Source of the DNA: Bradyrhizobium arachidis
GTDB taxonomy: Bacteria; Pseudomonadota; Alphaproteobacteria; Rhizobiales; Xanthobacteraceae
DNA: 64,000 nucleotides
Direction: 5' to 3'
Assembly: GCF_024758505.1 (NCBI RefSeq)
Contig: NZ_CP077970.1
Span: 1,736,001-1,800,000, forward strand
Numbering within the stretch: the stretch's first letter is position 1; the number at the start of each line of letters is the position of its first letter. The notes under the pieces were generated by a model, which had not been told where the DNA came from, ran no database searches, and saw only the letters and a program-made list of their open reading frames with translations. Of the stretch, positions 1 through 9,515 are shown one piece after another. The position numbers and the translations under genes are program-made.

Positions 1-1
1 C

Positions 2-439
2 GTCATCATCCTGATATCGGTACCGATGTCGCTCGCCGGCGCGCTGATTTTCATCAGTATTGGAATCGGCGGCGCTAGCATCAACATCTACACTCAGGTC
101 GGGCTCGTCACCCTGATGGGGCTCGTCAGCAAGCACGGGATCTTGATGGTTGAGGTGGCCAACGAGTTGCGCGCCGAGGGGAGGAGCCGCACGGGGGCCA
201 TTATCGAGGCGGCCACCATCCGGCTGCGGCCCATCCTGATGACGACAGCGGCCATGGTGCTGGGCGTGCTGCCGCTGGTCACGGCGAGCGGCGCCGGCGC
301 GGTGTCCCGTTACAATATGGGCCTTGTGATCGCCACAGGCCTCTCGATCGGAACGCTCTTCACCCTGTTCGTGGTGCCGGTCGCCTACGCGCTAATTGCC
401 CATCGTGGGCGGGAGGGCGCCGCAGAGACTTCGAATTGA
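2..439 (+). CDS. RND efflux transporter permease, C-terminal end (partial)
   Basis: The frame is open from the window edge, so only the last 145 or so residues are present and the true start lies outside. The segment matches the end of an inner-membrane HAE1-type RND pump (AcrB/MexB class), which uses the proton gradient to export drugs or other small molecules through a tripartite complex. Visible features are the family-typical stretch GLVSKHGILMVEVANELR, the RLRPILMTTAAMVLG segment, and three hydrophobic helices ending in FVVPVAYALI. The adaptor and outer-membrane partners are not seen here. The substrate cannot be told from this fragment. The family call is secure. Confidence 0.93.
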   Translation, partial: VIILISVPMSLAGALIFISIGIGGASINIYTQVGLVTLMGLVSKHGILMVEVANELRAEGRSRTGAIIEAATIRLRPILMTTAAMVLGVLPLVTASGAGAVSRYNMGLVIATGLSIGTLFTLFVVPVAYALIAHRGREGAAETSN

Positions 440-1171
440 AGCGCACTGGTAGCGTCGGTGAACTCGTGAGGACGGATAAGGGGCCAGCTCGGCCGTTTCG
501 GCCAATTCGTCGCGATGCCTGAAGGCTAAGGCGTCATGATACCGCGCTTGCTTGAGTGGGTCCCTTGGACGATCGGCCGACACCGCTTGCGGCCTTGCGC
601 AAACGCGCTCGAGAACGGCCAGATCTACCGGGGGAATCGATTGCAATTCATCATTCATCCTGCTGTCGGATGCGCTGGGCGTCTCCATCCCGGTCGACGT
701 GATCAACCATCCGGTGCCCGAGGCGCCACCGACACGACCTCATTCTAAACGAACTGAAGCGCGCCGCCCCGCCGGCGCCGCGACCCGCGCTGGGAAGCGA
801 CCCCCAAGGCCATGCGAAGGAAGGCTGGAACGTCCTGCTGCCTGCGGATTTCCTGAACCCGTCCTTCGAAGGGATGTCACCGGAGATGATGCCGTGATCT
901 TGGTCGAACGCCTCGAAAAGATCGCTACCGACGTTTCCTTCCAGCCGGCCTCGGTCGAGCGCATCATCCGGCTGATCGACGTGCTCCACTAGATCGCGAA
1001 CGACCGCGAACTCGGGAACGGCCGCGAACTGAACGCCTGGTTGCGATCGATCGGCATCGTCCCGGATTTCACGCTGCGGGTACTGGCCGAATCCAAAGCT
1101 GGCCATTGGCTGGATAGTATAGCTCAAGTAGTATTGGAACCTCGATTCCCGCGGGAAATGCTACCTTCCCA
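440..1171. other. Gene-poor stretch with possible degenerate coding remnant
   Basis: No intact gene is supported. Around 765-990 on the plus strand, codons read like protein (for example EGWNVLLPADFLNPSFEG, and after a stop VERLEKIATDVSFQPASVER) but are broken by stops, so this is probably an old pseudogene of unknown family. Confidence 0.35.
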
Positions 1172-1417
1172 ATGGCTAACGACCTCTTAGAGCGAATGGC
1201 CCGGAACCCTCAGGGGGACTGGACCATTAAGGATGTGGAAACGGTTTGCGCGGAACATAACGTGTCCTGCAAGCCACCAACGGGGGGTGGATCACACTAT
1301 AAGGTGTCACACCCGCGTATTGATCACATTCAAACCATTCCCTTTAAAAGGCCCATAAAGCCTGTATATATACGCAGATTAGTGAAGTTCCTCGAAGCGG
1401 TCAGGAGGATCAAGTGA
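1172..1417 (+). CDS. hicA: HicA-type mRNA interferase toxin
   Basis: An 81-residue protein of the HicA family: small double-stranded-RNA-binding-fold toxins that cleave mRNA in a translation-independent way. It has the typical Gly-rich turn and catalytic His in PTGGGSHYKVSHP (about residues 35-47), and the C-terminal basic helix VYIRRLVKFLEAV. The length is normal. The stop codon overlaps the start of the downstream hicB by four bases, the usual toxin-antitoxin arrangement, and a terminator closes the pair. The module looks intact, with no frameshift and the catalytic His present. Confidence 0.9.
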   Translation: MANDLLERMARNPQGDWTIKDVETVCAEHNVSCKPPTGGGSHYKVSHPRIDHIQTIPFKRPIKPVYIRRLVKFLEAVRRIK

Positions 1418-1653
1418 GTATCTCGACTGAATACGCTGTGACGATCCGACCGCTTCCTGTTGCCGATGGGGGCGGTTTTATCGCCCTGGTTCCCGATCTT
1501 CCCGGATGCATGTCCGACGGCGAGACACCCGAAGAGGCGTTGGCAAACGCTCAGGACGCTATCGCATGCTGGATTGAGGCCGCCCATGAGATGGGACGCC
1601 CTATTCCGCGGCCAACGCCGGAAGAACCAGTTCAAATGCTCAAATTCGGCTGA
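1414..1653 (+). CDS. hicB: HicB-type antitoxin
   Basis: A 79-residue protein with the HicB partial RNase H-like fold that binds and neutralises HicA. The family signature GGGFIALVPDLPGCMSDGETPEEALANA is all present and is followed by the helix AIACWIEAAHEMGRPIP. The start is a GTG at 1414 preceded by AGGAGG at 1402-1407, and it overlaps the hicA stop, so translation is probably coupled. No long C-terminal HTH or ribbon-helix-helix domain is present, so this is the short form of HicB. The pair ends at the hairpin terminator at 1666. Confidence 0.92.
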   Translation: MSISTEYAVTIRPLPVADGGGFIALVPDLPGCMSDGETPEEALANAQDAIACWIEAAHEMGRPIPRPTPEEPVQMLKFG

Positions 1654-1665
1654 TTAGCCAAAACA

Positions 1666-1692
1666 AAAGCCCGCCGGTTGGCGGGCTTTTTC
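1666..1692 (+). terminator. Rho-independent terminator after hicAB
   Basis: A perfect 10-bp stem (AAAGCCCGCC with GGCGGGCTTT), a GGTT loop and a T run, placed 13 bases after the hicB stop. Confidence 0.92.
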
Positions 1693-1693
1693 T

Positions 1694-2075
1694 AGGCCAG
1701 TGCGAAATTCAATTTAGGCCACTGGGGGGTAAAACAGGCCAGTGCCCGGATTTCCGTCTTCCCGCGCAAAGAGGTCGAAGCGGCGCTCGCGCTACAGCCG
1801 CCGCGGCCCGATGAGATCGAGCATCCCGCGCGCCGGCGCGCGCGTTTCCGCAGACCTGAAGAGAAGACCGCCCGCCGGCAAGCTCGATCCCTACGCCGAA
1901 CGCATCGCTGCGATGGATCGAGACGGATCCGGCGTGCAGCACCACCGTCTTCCGCTGGAACTGGAACCGTCTCCAGCTTGTCACCGTGCGACTTTTGGAG
2001 CCCGACAGTGCCCGGCCTAGAAAGCGCTAGGTACTGGCCGAAATAGGCCACGGTTTATCCCAAAGTAGGCCAGCG
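1694..2075. mobile_element. Probable IS21-family remnant
   Basis: Several short copies of AGGCCAGTG or GGCCACTG-like sequence flank this stretch at 1694-1745 and 2033-2073. Multiple short end repeats of this kind are typical of IS21-family elements. Inside, a plus-strand frame contains GKLDPYAERIAAM, which resembles the linker after the N-terminal HTH of IstA transposases. No intact transposase or helper ATPase is present, so this is a short internal-deletion relic at most. The family assignment is tentative. Confidence 0.35.
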
Positions 2076-2148
2076 ATCGATTTTGGCTTTTTAGTGCGAG
2101 TGGTTAAAGTGCCGCGAATCGCGCTCCGCGTGCATTGGAACCCATACG

Positions 2149-2721
2149 ATGCTTCTATTTGATGAGTACTACCATACATACTACTACGCTCTAAAAAACC
2201 ATTCCCGCAGTCTTGTAGTCAAGTCTTTGAATAACAAGATAAAATCGTACGGAGGCAGGGAGAATTGGAGTTCCCTGACTTTGGGTTCCATCAACAGCGA
2301 GGCGGTGGCCCAGGCCCGCACCGAATGGCCAAAGTACTATGGACCAGATACCCATAATGGGTTCCCTGAGAGTTGGGAGCGGCTGTACTATAAGTACGCT
2401 CACAGACCATCTTACTTTGACCTGGCAATCTGGCAAACAATTGATAATGCTATGGTTTTGCAGGGGCTTGCCCTTGGTCAACCCTCAAACAACAAGACTC
2501 ACTTAGTCGTTAACTGGGTTGAAAGGTCGTTTGCTCCAACGTACTTCAAGGGCGGCATCCTGCTCCCCATCTTGGCGTGCGCTGAGGAGTATGCGAAACT
2601 GTTGGGGTGCGAGAGAGTTCTCGTAAAGGACGCTGTTGACCCCAATAAATATGAACGATACGGCTACAAGGACTACAAACTACCAAAAGCAAGTGCCAGT
2701 TATCTGGCAAAGGAGTTGTGA
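2149..2721 (+). CDS. Unrecognised 190-aa protein, possibly acetyltransferase-like
   Basis: I do not recognise the family. The protein is rich in Tyr and Trp. Its C-terminal third (CAEEYAKLLGCERVLVKD, then PNKYERYGYKDYKL) looks like the last helix and strand of a GNAT fold, where a sorting helix is followed by an F/Y-x-R-x-G-Y motif. The acetyl-CoA pyrophosphate loop is not obvious. Base composition is clearly more AT-rich than the neighbouring genes, which suggests recent acquisition. It is followed after one base by a small acidic ORF, and the two lie between strong terminators (1666 and 2974), so they form a self-contained cassette. Confidence 0.6.
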   Translation: MLLFDEYYHTYYYALKNHSRSLVVKSLNNKIKSYGGRENWSSLTLGSINSEAVAQARTEWPKYYGPDTHNGFPESWERLYYKYAHRPSYFDLAIWQTIDNAMVLQGLALGQPSNNKTHLVVNWVERSFAPTYFKGGILLPILACAEEYAKLLGCERVLVKDAVDPNKYERYGYKDYKLPKASASYLAKEL

Positions 2722-2722
2722 A

Positions 2723-2956
2723 ATGGCAAATCTTGAGCAAGGGGCGCTGTCAGTCGAGACGACTGACTTGATGACCAAGGCTATGCAAGATGCCATGAGC
2801 CGCATCAATGCAGTGCCTGCTAGCACCAATCTGGTTGACCAAATCTCTAAGGAGGATTGGGTCAAGTGGGATGCGTCTGGCGAAATGGCGCTGGTGGCTG
2901 ACTCCAGCGGATTAGAGGATGACTGCGACATGGATACCTCGTTGCAGGCAGCCTGA
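2723..2956 (+). CDS. Small acidic protein, partner of upstream gene
   Basis: A 77-residue acidic protein of unknown family. The ATG at 2723 was chosen because AGGAG at 2711-2715 precedes it and it lies one base after the stop of the 190-aa gene. An in-frame ATG at 2636 would overlap that gene by 86 bases. The C-terminus is strongly acidic (SGLEDDCDMDTS). No membrane segment or known motif is seen. The tight spacing and the terminator at 2974 suggest co-expression and a shared role with the upstream protein. Confidence 0.6.
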   Translation: MANLEQGALSVETTDLMTKAMQDAMSRINAVPASTNLVDQISKEDWVKWDASGEMALVADSSGLEDDCDMDTSLQAA

Positions 2957-2973
2957 CGTTATTGTCGCTAACG

Positions 2974-3002
2974 AAAAGGCCCGCTTTTGCGGGCCTTTTT
3001 TA
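2974..3002 (+). terminator. Rho-independent terminator
   Basis: AAAAGGCCCGC, TTTT loop, GCGGGCCTTTT, then a T run. It lies 18 bases after the stop of the small acidic gene. Confidence 0.93.
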
Positions 3003-3030
3003 TTTCCTTGTGAAATTAGTTTCAGTTGCA

Positions 3031-3774
3031 GGTGCCTGCAACTCAGAGCTTTCCCCCCTGAATTACTACGAACTTCCGGCGCCGATCTGGCGGGGTCACA
3101 GTGGGCAGCGCGGGCGCCACAGAGAGTGCGGCGTCCACAAGCTGAGCGATGCTCCACGGCCGCTCAGCAATCCCCAGCGCCTTCGCCGGCGTCGCGCGCA
3201 GGGCTTCGTGAGTGCGGCAAAGATTGTAGTGAGCGACGTACAGCGCGACGGCGGCGACGTGGTTGTCCAGCTTCTTGCTAAAGCCGTTCGTCAACCGCGT
3301 GAACCGGCGCGACGCCATGCGCAGCGAAAGGTTCTGGCGTTCGACGTAGCTCGTTGAGACGTACTGATCGGGATCGCCCGATACTACGTCACGGCTTACG
3401 GCTACTACAGCGGCCGGGGAGTAGCGGCCCTGCGCTTCCTTTACGAGGTGCGTTACCGAGTAGGTCTTTACGATGACGCCATGCGAGGCGTTCTCGCCGA
3501 AGGCGTCGCGGATCGCTACGCGGTAGGGGTGGAAGCCATCGGTTGAAATCTCAGGCTGACCGATGACGCGGCTGCGCAGATCGTGCAGGAAGTCCATGGT
3601 GCTTTCGGCATTCCGCTTGCCGACGCCCCAGCTAATGATTGCCTTCTGCGTCCCGGCCATACCGATGAAAACGTACTGATCGCCCTTGGCGTTGATCTCA
3701 TGGCGCTGGACGTTCTTTTGCTTCTTGCCGACGAAGCTCCATAGCTCGTCAAGCTCCAGGCGCACCGAACCCGA
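3031..3774 (-). mobile_element. Truncated IS1-family element
   Basis: The left end at 3031 reads GGTGCCTGCAACT, which has the GGTG-TGC-CAACT pattern of IS1 terminal repeats and sits just outside the transposase stop. The transposase runs on the minus strand and stops matching at about 3774, where sequence coding for JetC on the plus strand begins. The 5' third of the element and its other terminal repeat are missing. Confidence 0.75.
3043..3774 (-). pseudogene. IS1-family transposase, N-terminally truncated
   Basis: The DDE domain is readable without interruption: VRLELDELWSFVGKK carries the first acidic residues, STDGFHPY the second Asp region, and SYVERQNLSLRM the Glu region, ending in RKFVVIQGGKL. 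The N-terminal zinc-finger/HTH part (about 70 residues in relatives) is absent. The open frame continues upstream to 4002 only by running antisense through jetC, so that extension is not part of the protein. The element is dead by truncation and marks the break that removed the front of jetC. Confidence 0.9.
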
Positions 3775-5694
3775 ATGGGCGGGAGCCGCCGAGGCGCTCC
3801 TCGGCCGCGACCGGGAGGCCGTATTCGTGGACAGAGCGGACATCGGCGCTGCCACGACGATTTTCAAGGAAGGCCGCCGCGAGTTCCGCCACGCATCCCT
3901 GGTGAGCCTGAACAAGCTCGAGCAGTTCAGGGCCAAGCCGGAATGCGGCACTTTCCCGTCCATTTTCCGGAGCCAGGATCCGGACGCGATGGCGTTCATC
4001 ATGCGCCGCTATGGCACGGTCCGTCTCGCCGACACGCTCGACCAATTCAACAGGCCCGGCCGGGCCATCATGAAGGACGGCCTCTATGACGACGGACTCG
4101 TCAGGACCCATCGCTGGATCGAAGCCTCGCAGCACAAGATCGGAAAGGCGGCCCAAGCGAACGCCCTGCGCTCCCTGCAAGATCAGGCCGAGGAACTGGA
4201 CCGGATCCTGACCGACAAGAGCAAGGAGGCCCAGGCCGCGGAGCAGGCCTTTGCAGCTCTGAAGAATATCTGCGATGGACGAGACGATCTGAAGGCTTGC
4301 GCCGCAGCCTTCGCGGCCGCGCAGACCGAGATCGCCGAAGCGCAGGCCAGGCTCGATGCGCTCGACGGCGCGGGCGACGGCGGGCTTGGCGACAAGAAGA
4401 GAGCGCAGCAGAAGCTGAAGGACCAGAGGCTCGGCGAGAGAAAGACCCAGCAGAAAGTGTTTGGCGAGCATGACGGCGAGGTCAGATCGGCGGAGAGGAG
4501 GCTCGGAGAGGGCGAGAACGTGCCCGGCTCCGAGCTGAACCTCCGGGTCGCTCGGTCGATCTACCGCAAGACGTTTCCGCTCTATTCCGCCGCGAAGGGC
4601 AGGGTCGTCTACCGCGAGCGCCTCGATGCCGTAGCCCAAAAGGGCTTCGCGGAGAAACACCGCGCCATCGCCGACAAGGCGCTAAAGGATGCGGACGCCT
4701 CGGACGCCGAGCGCGCTCGGATCGAGCGACGGGTCCGCGAGCTCCTTTACGATTACTTCGACCAGTTCGGGATGAGCTCGCAAGTCGGCGCGGAAAGCGA
4801 GCCGCTACGGGAGGTGAAGCCTTGGATGGAGCAGCTCATCTCGGATATCGAATCCAACGAGCTGCGCCAGTACGAACGGCAGGCGCGGGAAGCGGCGGAA
4901 AAGGCGTCCACCCTTCTGCGCGGCGAGTTCATCAACGCGCTCACGGCCCGGATCGGCAAGATGGAGCGGGAGCTGCAGTCGTTGAACCGCAGCCTTTACG
5001 CACATCCCTTCCACAACGAGCGATATTCGTTCCACCGCACGCAGGTGGTGGAATTCCAGCCCATCCTGAAGATCATCGAGATCGCCAAGACGTCTCCGGA
5101 GGCGCTCGACATGCTGTTTCGGGGCGACGCGCCCGACGACTTTCCGCACAAGGATAGATCCTTGCGCTCGAGGCGCTGCTCGAGGACCCAGACAAGGACT
5201 TCACCCAGTTCGAGGACTACCGCAATTTCTACACCTTCGAAATCCACATGGAGGATGTCGCAACCGGCCGCTCGACCCGCTGGGAGCAGCGGCGCGGCAC
5301 CGGATCCGGCGCCGAACAGCAGGTGCCCATCTACGTCGCCATCGGCGCTTCGCTGGCTGCCGTCTACGGCAGCGCCGAGCGTCGTGTCGGCAAGCCCGCC
5401 GGCTTCGCCCTCGCCATGTTCGACGAGGCCTTCTCCAAGATGGACGGCAAGAACCAGCGGCAGATGATGAGCTTCTACAAGAACCTCGGCCTTCAGTTCG
5501 TGATAGCGGCGCCGTTCGAGAAGCGGGTCGCCGTGCTCGAGCACATGGATACCATCGTGGAGGTGGACCGGATCGGCGAACAGTCCCGGGCCACCGTGGT
5601 CGAACTGAAAGAGAAGGCCAAGCGCGAACTGATGGCAATCGATCCGGACCTGATGTCCGAAGATGAACTCGCCACCCGTCTGGCCGCCGAGTAG
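3774..5694 (+). pseudogene. jetC: Wadjet JetC-like SMC/MukB-type ATPase, 5'-truncated and frameshifted
   Basis: JetC is the SMC-like ATPase of the Wadjet anti-plasmid system (JetABCD), which recognises circular DNA by loop extrusion. About 640 residues of a protein that is usually about 1100 remain. The fragment starts with PEWAGAAEALL, which in relatives lies after the hinge-side coiled coil, continues through a long charged coiled coil (about 4150-4700), and ends with the C-terminal ATPase half: signature-like GTGSGAEQQVPIY, then Walker B FALAMFDEAFSKMD. The N-terminal Walker A half is gone, replaced by the IS1 fragment. A one-base shift near 5155 moves the reading from one frame to another, after which FTQFEDYRNFYTFEIHMED continues in the new frame. 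jetA and jetB are not present upstream. Confidence 0.85.
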
Positions 5695-5696
5695 CC

Positions 5697-6896
5697 ATGG
5701 CGCGGCGCTTCACGGACGCGAACGGGCTGCTGAACGACCTGGTCGACCGCTTCGAGGCCGGAGCCGCAAGTCCAATCGCCCACCCGGACTATGCCGCCTT
5801 CCCATCGGTAGTCGTGGCGGACGCCTTCCTGAAACAGATCAGGGACGTCGAAAGTGCCGGCGCGGTCTCCCTTGGCTGGGGCCGCGGCGCCAGGCGGGAC
5901 CAAGTCGCACACGTGCGGCTGGCCTCGGCGGAGATCCTATACCGATACCTCGGTCGCACCCCGGCGTCGCGGATCGCGAAGGCCGCCGCCGCGCGGCTTG
6001 TCGCCGGATCGGCGCTGCACGGCGAGCTGAAGAACAGCGCCTCTCAAATCGCCGAGGTATGGGGGCGGGGGAAGACGTGGCACGGGTTTGCTTCGTCCGA
6101 CGTCGACACGCTGCGCCACGCGTTCGTTCTCGCCCAAGCGATTCTAGACAACAAGCATCTCGATGTCGACTACAAGACCTTCTCGCGACGGACAGTGGGT
6201 CACAGCAAGACGCTTGAACGCATCGAGGGTGCCGTGGTCCGGCTCCTGAGCGGCATCATGGAATTTCCGCCGGGCGCGCGGCCCCGCGAGGCACTGCGGG
6301 CAATCGGACTGGAGCGCTTCGCACCGCCGCTTCTGATCGCGGGCAAGATCGACCTCCAAGGGGCCGATCTGTCCACAATCGCGCCGCTCTATCTCGGGAT
6401 CGCACCCAAGGAGGCAGATCGCGTCCGCTTCCGGGAGCCGCCAGCCTACGTTTTGACGATCGAAAACTTCGCAAGCTTCAACAGGCACATCGCCGAGGCC
6501 GACCCCAGCCGACTGGGAATGACGATGTACGTCGGCGGATATCCCTCGCTCGCCACCCAACAGGCCCTGCGGACGATCGCAGGAATGGTGTCCGAACAGA
6601 CCCCGATCTTTCATTGGTCGGACATCGATCCGGACGGCACCTGGATCTTCCTCACGATCGAGCGCGCCATCGGACGTCCGATCCGTCCGCACCTGATGAA
6701 CGTCGAAATCGCCGAGCGTTCGGGACAAGTGCCGTCCAAAAAGTCCGCACCCGCTCGATGCCCACCGGACTCTGGTATCGCAGCACTGGCAGCGTACCTG
6801 GCCGAAGATGGCGCCAAGACGCTCGAGCAGGAGGAGCTTGACCCGATCTTGCCCGGAGTCGCCACACTCACGTCGGCGCAAACTAGGCGAGACTGA
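5697..6896 (+). CDS. jetD: Wadjet JetD-like TOPRIM nuclease subunit
   Basis: JetD is the nuclease of Wadjet that cuts DNA stalled in the JetABC motor. The N-terminal half (about 1-190) fits the DUF3322-type region and the C-terminal half the DUF2220/TOPRIM-type region. TOPRIM acidic residues are visible in the Glu of TIENFASFNRH (about 255-265) and the DxD of HWSDIDPDG (about 306-314), with the family-like YVGGYPS between them. The length (399 residues) is normal and the frame is open throughout. It starts two bases after the jetC stop, as in complete systems. Without jetA, jetB and the ATPase head of JetC it is probably an orphan. Its catalytic residues look intact. Confidence 0.85.
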   Translation: MARRFTDANGLLNDLVDRFEAGAASPIAHPDYAAFPSVVVADAFLKQIRDVESAGAVSLGWGRGARRDQVAHVRLASAEILYRYLGRTPASRIAKAAAARLVAGSALHGELKNSASQIAEVWGRGKTWHGFASSDVDTLRHAFVLAQAILDNKHLDVDYKTFSRRTVGHSKTLERIEGAVVRLLSGIMEFPPGARPREALRAIGLERFAPPLLIAGKIDLQGADLSTIAPLYLGIAPKEADRVRFREPPAYVLTIENFASFNRHIAEADPSRLGMTMYVGGYPSLATQQALRTIAGMVSEQTPIFHWSDIDPDGTWIFLTIERAIGRPIRPHLMNVEIAERSGQVPSKKSAPARCPPDSGIAALAAYLAEDGAKTLEQEELDPILPGVATLTSAQTRRD

Positions 6897-6943
6897 CATT
6901 TTTCAGATAACCTTCGGGCAGTTTGGCGCGAAGATCGCGGGCG

Positions 6944-7852
6944 TCACGCCATGCGGGACGCCTCCTGTAGCATGATTTCCCGCATCCAGATGCTTGCCTG
7001 ATCGTTGTTGTGAAGAGCCGGCCATTGCACGGCCTCCGTAAAGGCCGGTAGCGGCAGTGGAAGATCAACAATCCGCAGCCGCATCGTCGTTGCGAAAAGC
7101 CGAGCCAGCCGTGAATGCATGGTCGCGATCCTCTCGGTACCCAGCAGCAGCGGTGGGATCATGCTAAAGCTCGGCACCGTCACCTCGATACGCCGCTTGT
7201 GGCCATGCTCGAGCAGGAGCCACGCCTCGATCGAAGGCTTTCCCGTTGGTCCGAACTGCGCCGCAACGTGCCCCATCGACATGTACCGTTCGAAAGTGAG
7301 CTTGCGTGAAAGCTGCTTGTTCATGTGACAGCCCACGCACACAAGCGTCTCGTCAAACAGCTTTGCCGTGGGGTGCGCGTTTGACATGTACATTTCCGGA
7401 AAGATCAGGAAATCCACCTCGCCGCGCCGCAGCGGCTCGTCCGGTTGATCGTCAAGCGGAACCAGCTCGAACGTGATGCCGGGGGCCTCGCGCGCGACAC
7501 GCGCAATCACGGTCCGGAAGAACACCAACGCCATGAAGTCAGACAGTACGACCCGGAAGCGCCGATCCGATTTGGCCGGGTCGAACGTGTCACCCCCGGC
7601 AATCGAGAGCTGGATGTGCAGCAGCGCTTTGCGGGCCGGTTCGGCCAGCGCCTCGGCAAGCGGCGTCGGAACGAGTTCGCGGCCACGCATCGTGAAGAGA
7701 TCGTCGCGGAAATAGGCACGCAATCTGGCGACCGCCGCGCTCATCGCCGGTTGGCTCAAACGGATACTGCGCGCCGCCGCAGTTAGGCTGCGCTTGGTCA
7801 TCAGCGCATCGAGCGCGACGAGGAGGTTCAAGTCGAGACCTTTGAAGCGCAT
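6944..7852 (-). CDS. nodD: NodD-family LysR regulator (second nodD paralogue)
   Basis: A 302-residue LysR-type regulator clearly of the NodD branch: it begins [20 protein letters not shown], has the NodD-type HTH ([20 protein letters not shown]) and the NodD hallmarks [24 protein letters not shown] and [21 protein letters not shown]. NodD proteins sense flavonoids and activate promoters with a nod box. This copy lies about 44 kb from the nod operon and is divergent from a hydroxylase and an alpha/beta hydrolase. A degenerate nod-box-like half site lies in the 85-bp gap. It is intact. It differs from the copy at 51381 in many positions and lacks that copy's C-terminal extension, so it may answer to other inducers. 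Confidence 0.9.
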   Translation of the reverse strand: MRFKGLDLNLLVALDALMTKRSLTAAARSIRLSQPAMSAAVARLRAYFRDDLFTMRGRELVPTPLAEALAEPARKALLHIQLSIAGGDTFDPAKSDRRFRVVLSDFMALVFFRTVIARVAREAPGITFELVPLDDQPDEPLRRGEVDFLIFPEMYMSNAHPTAKLFDETLVCVGCHMNKQLSRKLTFERYMSMGHVAAQFGPTGKPSIEAWLLLEHGHKRRIEVTVPSFSMIPPLLLGTERIATMHSRLARLFATTMRLRIVDLPLPLPAFTEAVQWPALHNNDQASIWMREIMLQEASRMA

Positions 7853-7870
7853 GATGCGGCATCCACGTCA

Positions 7871-7892
7871 TCAAAAACAATAGATTGTACCT
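7871..7892 (+). promoter_or_regulatory. Degenerate nod-box-like half site between nodD paralogue and hydroxylase
   Basis: The sequence ATCAAAAACAATAGATTG followed by TACC resembles the conserved 3' half of a nod box (ATC-N-AAACAATCGATTTTACC) but has one extra A and several substitutions. The 5' half (ATCC...GATG spacing) is not convincing. Its position in the divergent promoter of a NodD-type regulator supports a regulatory role. Confidence 0.4.
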
Positions 7893-7937
7893 ATGCCTCC
7901 CAGTATCACAAGCGGCAAAAAATCCGGGAGGACATTC

Positions 7938-9513
7938 ATGGCTCAGATAGACTTCGATGTGGCGGTCATCGGCTATGGCCCGACGGGCCTGACGGCGGCA
8001 TCGCTCTTGGGGCAGCTCGGCCACCGCGTCCTGGTCGTCGAGCGATGGCCGTCTCTTTATGGTCTTCCGCGGCTGACGCACATCGACGGAGAGCCCGCAA
8101 GGCTGCTCAGCTTCGCATGCGACATCGAGGAGGCGCTGCGGGATTCCTAGCCGATTCAGTCCTACATCTATAATGCGAAAGGAAAGCGGCTGGTGGATGT
8201 CGCCGACACCCCCAGCCTGCCGATGGGATTTTCGGCCCATATTTCGATTCATCAGCCCGATATCGAGGAGGCGATCGACCGCAAGGTGCGCACGTTGCCG
8301 AACGTCACGGTGCGCGAGGGGACGGAGCTCACCGGCTTGAAGATATCAGGCGAAAAGGTCGGACTCTCGCTAAGGGCAGGCGACGTTGGGGAGACAATGC
8401 ATTCGCGCTACGTTTTCGCGGCCGATGCTGCCAGAAGCTTCGTCAGGTCTGCGCTCGGGATTGAGCGGGACGACTCCGGCTTCAACGAACGCTGGCTCAA
8501 CCTCGACGGGGAGCGCAAACAGCCGCTTCCCGCAAGCTTCGAGGAGACCAAGCAGTATTGCGACCCGGCACGAGGCCACATGTTCCTGCCGACCGGCACA
8601 AATCGGCAGCGATTCGAATTTGCTCTGTTGCCGGACGAGGACACCGACGAGATGGAGCGGGTGGAGAGCGCGTGGAGAATCTTGAAGCAATATCACAGTG
8701 TCGGCCCGGACGACCTTCGGATCATCAGGCAGATCGTCTACACCTTCGAATGCCGGATGGCGCGGAGCTGGCGCTGCGGGCAGGTGTTCCTGGGAGGTGA
8801 CGCCGCGCATACCATGCCGCCCTATCTCGGGCAGGGCGCTTGCTCCGGTATCAGGGACGCCGCCAATTTCGCCTGGAAACTCGATCTCGTACTCCGGAAC
8901 GTTGCGTCACCGGAAGTCCTTGAGAGTTACGAGCCCGAGCGCCGCCCGCATGTCGCCCCCATCATGCGCACGGCGGTGATGTTGGGGAAGATTGCCAATA
9001 CACATAGCCGCACGGTTGCGTTTTTCCGTGACCTGGCTTTCCGCTTCAACCTGGTGCCACCGCCGCAGCCAGTCCTTTCCTTCCCTCTCTGCCGGCATCA
9101 TCCAGGACGACTGTCGCGCTGTCCGGGGAAAGGTTGTGGGCTCGGTACCGCCGCAAGGGCGAGTCAGGATCGGCAATCGCCTTGCAAGGCTCGACGACCA
9201 CGTTGGCTACAGCTTCGCACTGATTGCTGAACGCAATCCAGTGGCTATTCTCGGCCCATGGGGGATGGGCTTTCTTAGGAATCTCGGCTGTCTCGCATTG
9301 ACGCTCTCCGACGATGCCGGCGCTGGCGTCGGACGCATGCTCGATATCGATGGAATCTATTCGTCATATCTCGCCGAAAAGAAGGCTGTGGCGATGTTGG
9401 TACGTCCAGACATCAATCTGTTTGGATTTGGCGCCGAGCTGAAGGACGTCGCCGACCTTGTGAAAAGTCTCCAGCAGAAGCTGTCGTGGCGCGCGACGGC
9501 GCTGGCAGCTTGA
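7938..9513 (+). pseudogene. FAD-dependent aromatic hydroxylase (MhpA/PHBH class), broken
   Basis: A class-A flavoprotein monooxygenase that would hydroxylate a phenolic ring with NAD(P)H and O2. The FAD-binding GYGPTG is at residues 12-17, the DG-type motif is near AADAARSFVRSALG, and the second FAD motif GGDAAHTMPPYLGQGACSGIRDAANFAWKL is complete except where broken by this quotation limit: its core is GDAAHTMPPYLGQGACSG. A thioredoxin-like C-terminal domain follows. An in-frame TAG at 8148-8150 interrupts the gene after IEEALRDS, and a one-base frameshift near 9070 moves the tail into another frame that ends at 9513. The start has GGAGG at 7927-7931. It is divergent from the NodD paralogue and three bases before the hydrolase gene. 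Confidence 0.82.
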
Positions 9514-9515
9514 AC

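Noticed and set aside
3749..4660. Long minus-strand frame opposite jetC
   Set aside because: A shadow of the GC-rich coding strand, with no family pattern.
3686..5467. A single 593-codon plus-strand frame starting inside the IS fragment
   Set aside because: Its first part is antisense to the transposase and its end runs out of frame after 5155. Only 3774-5154 is JetC-like.
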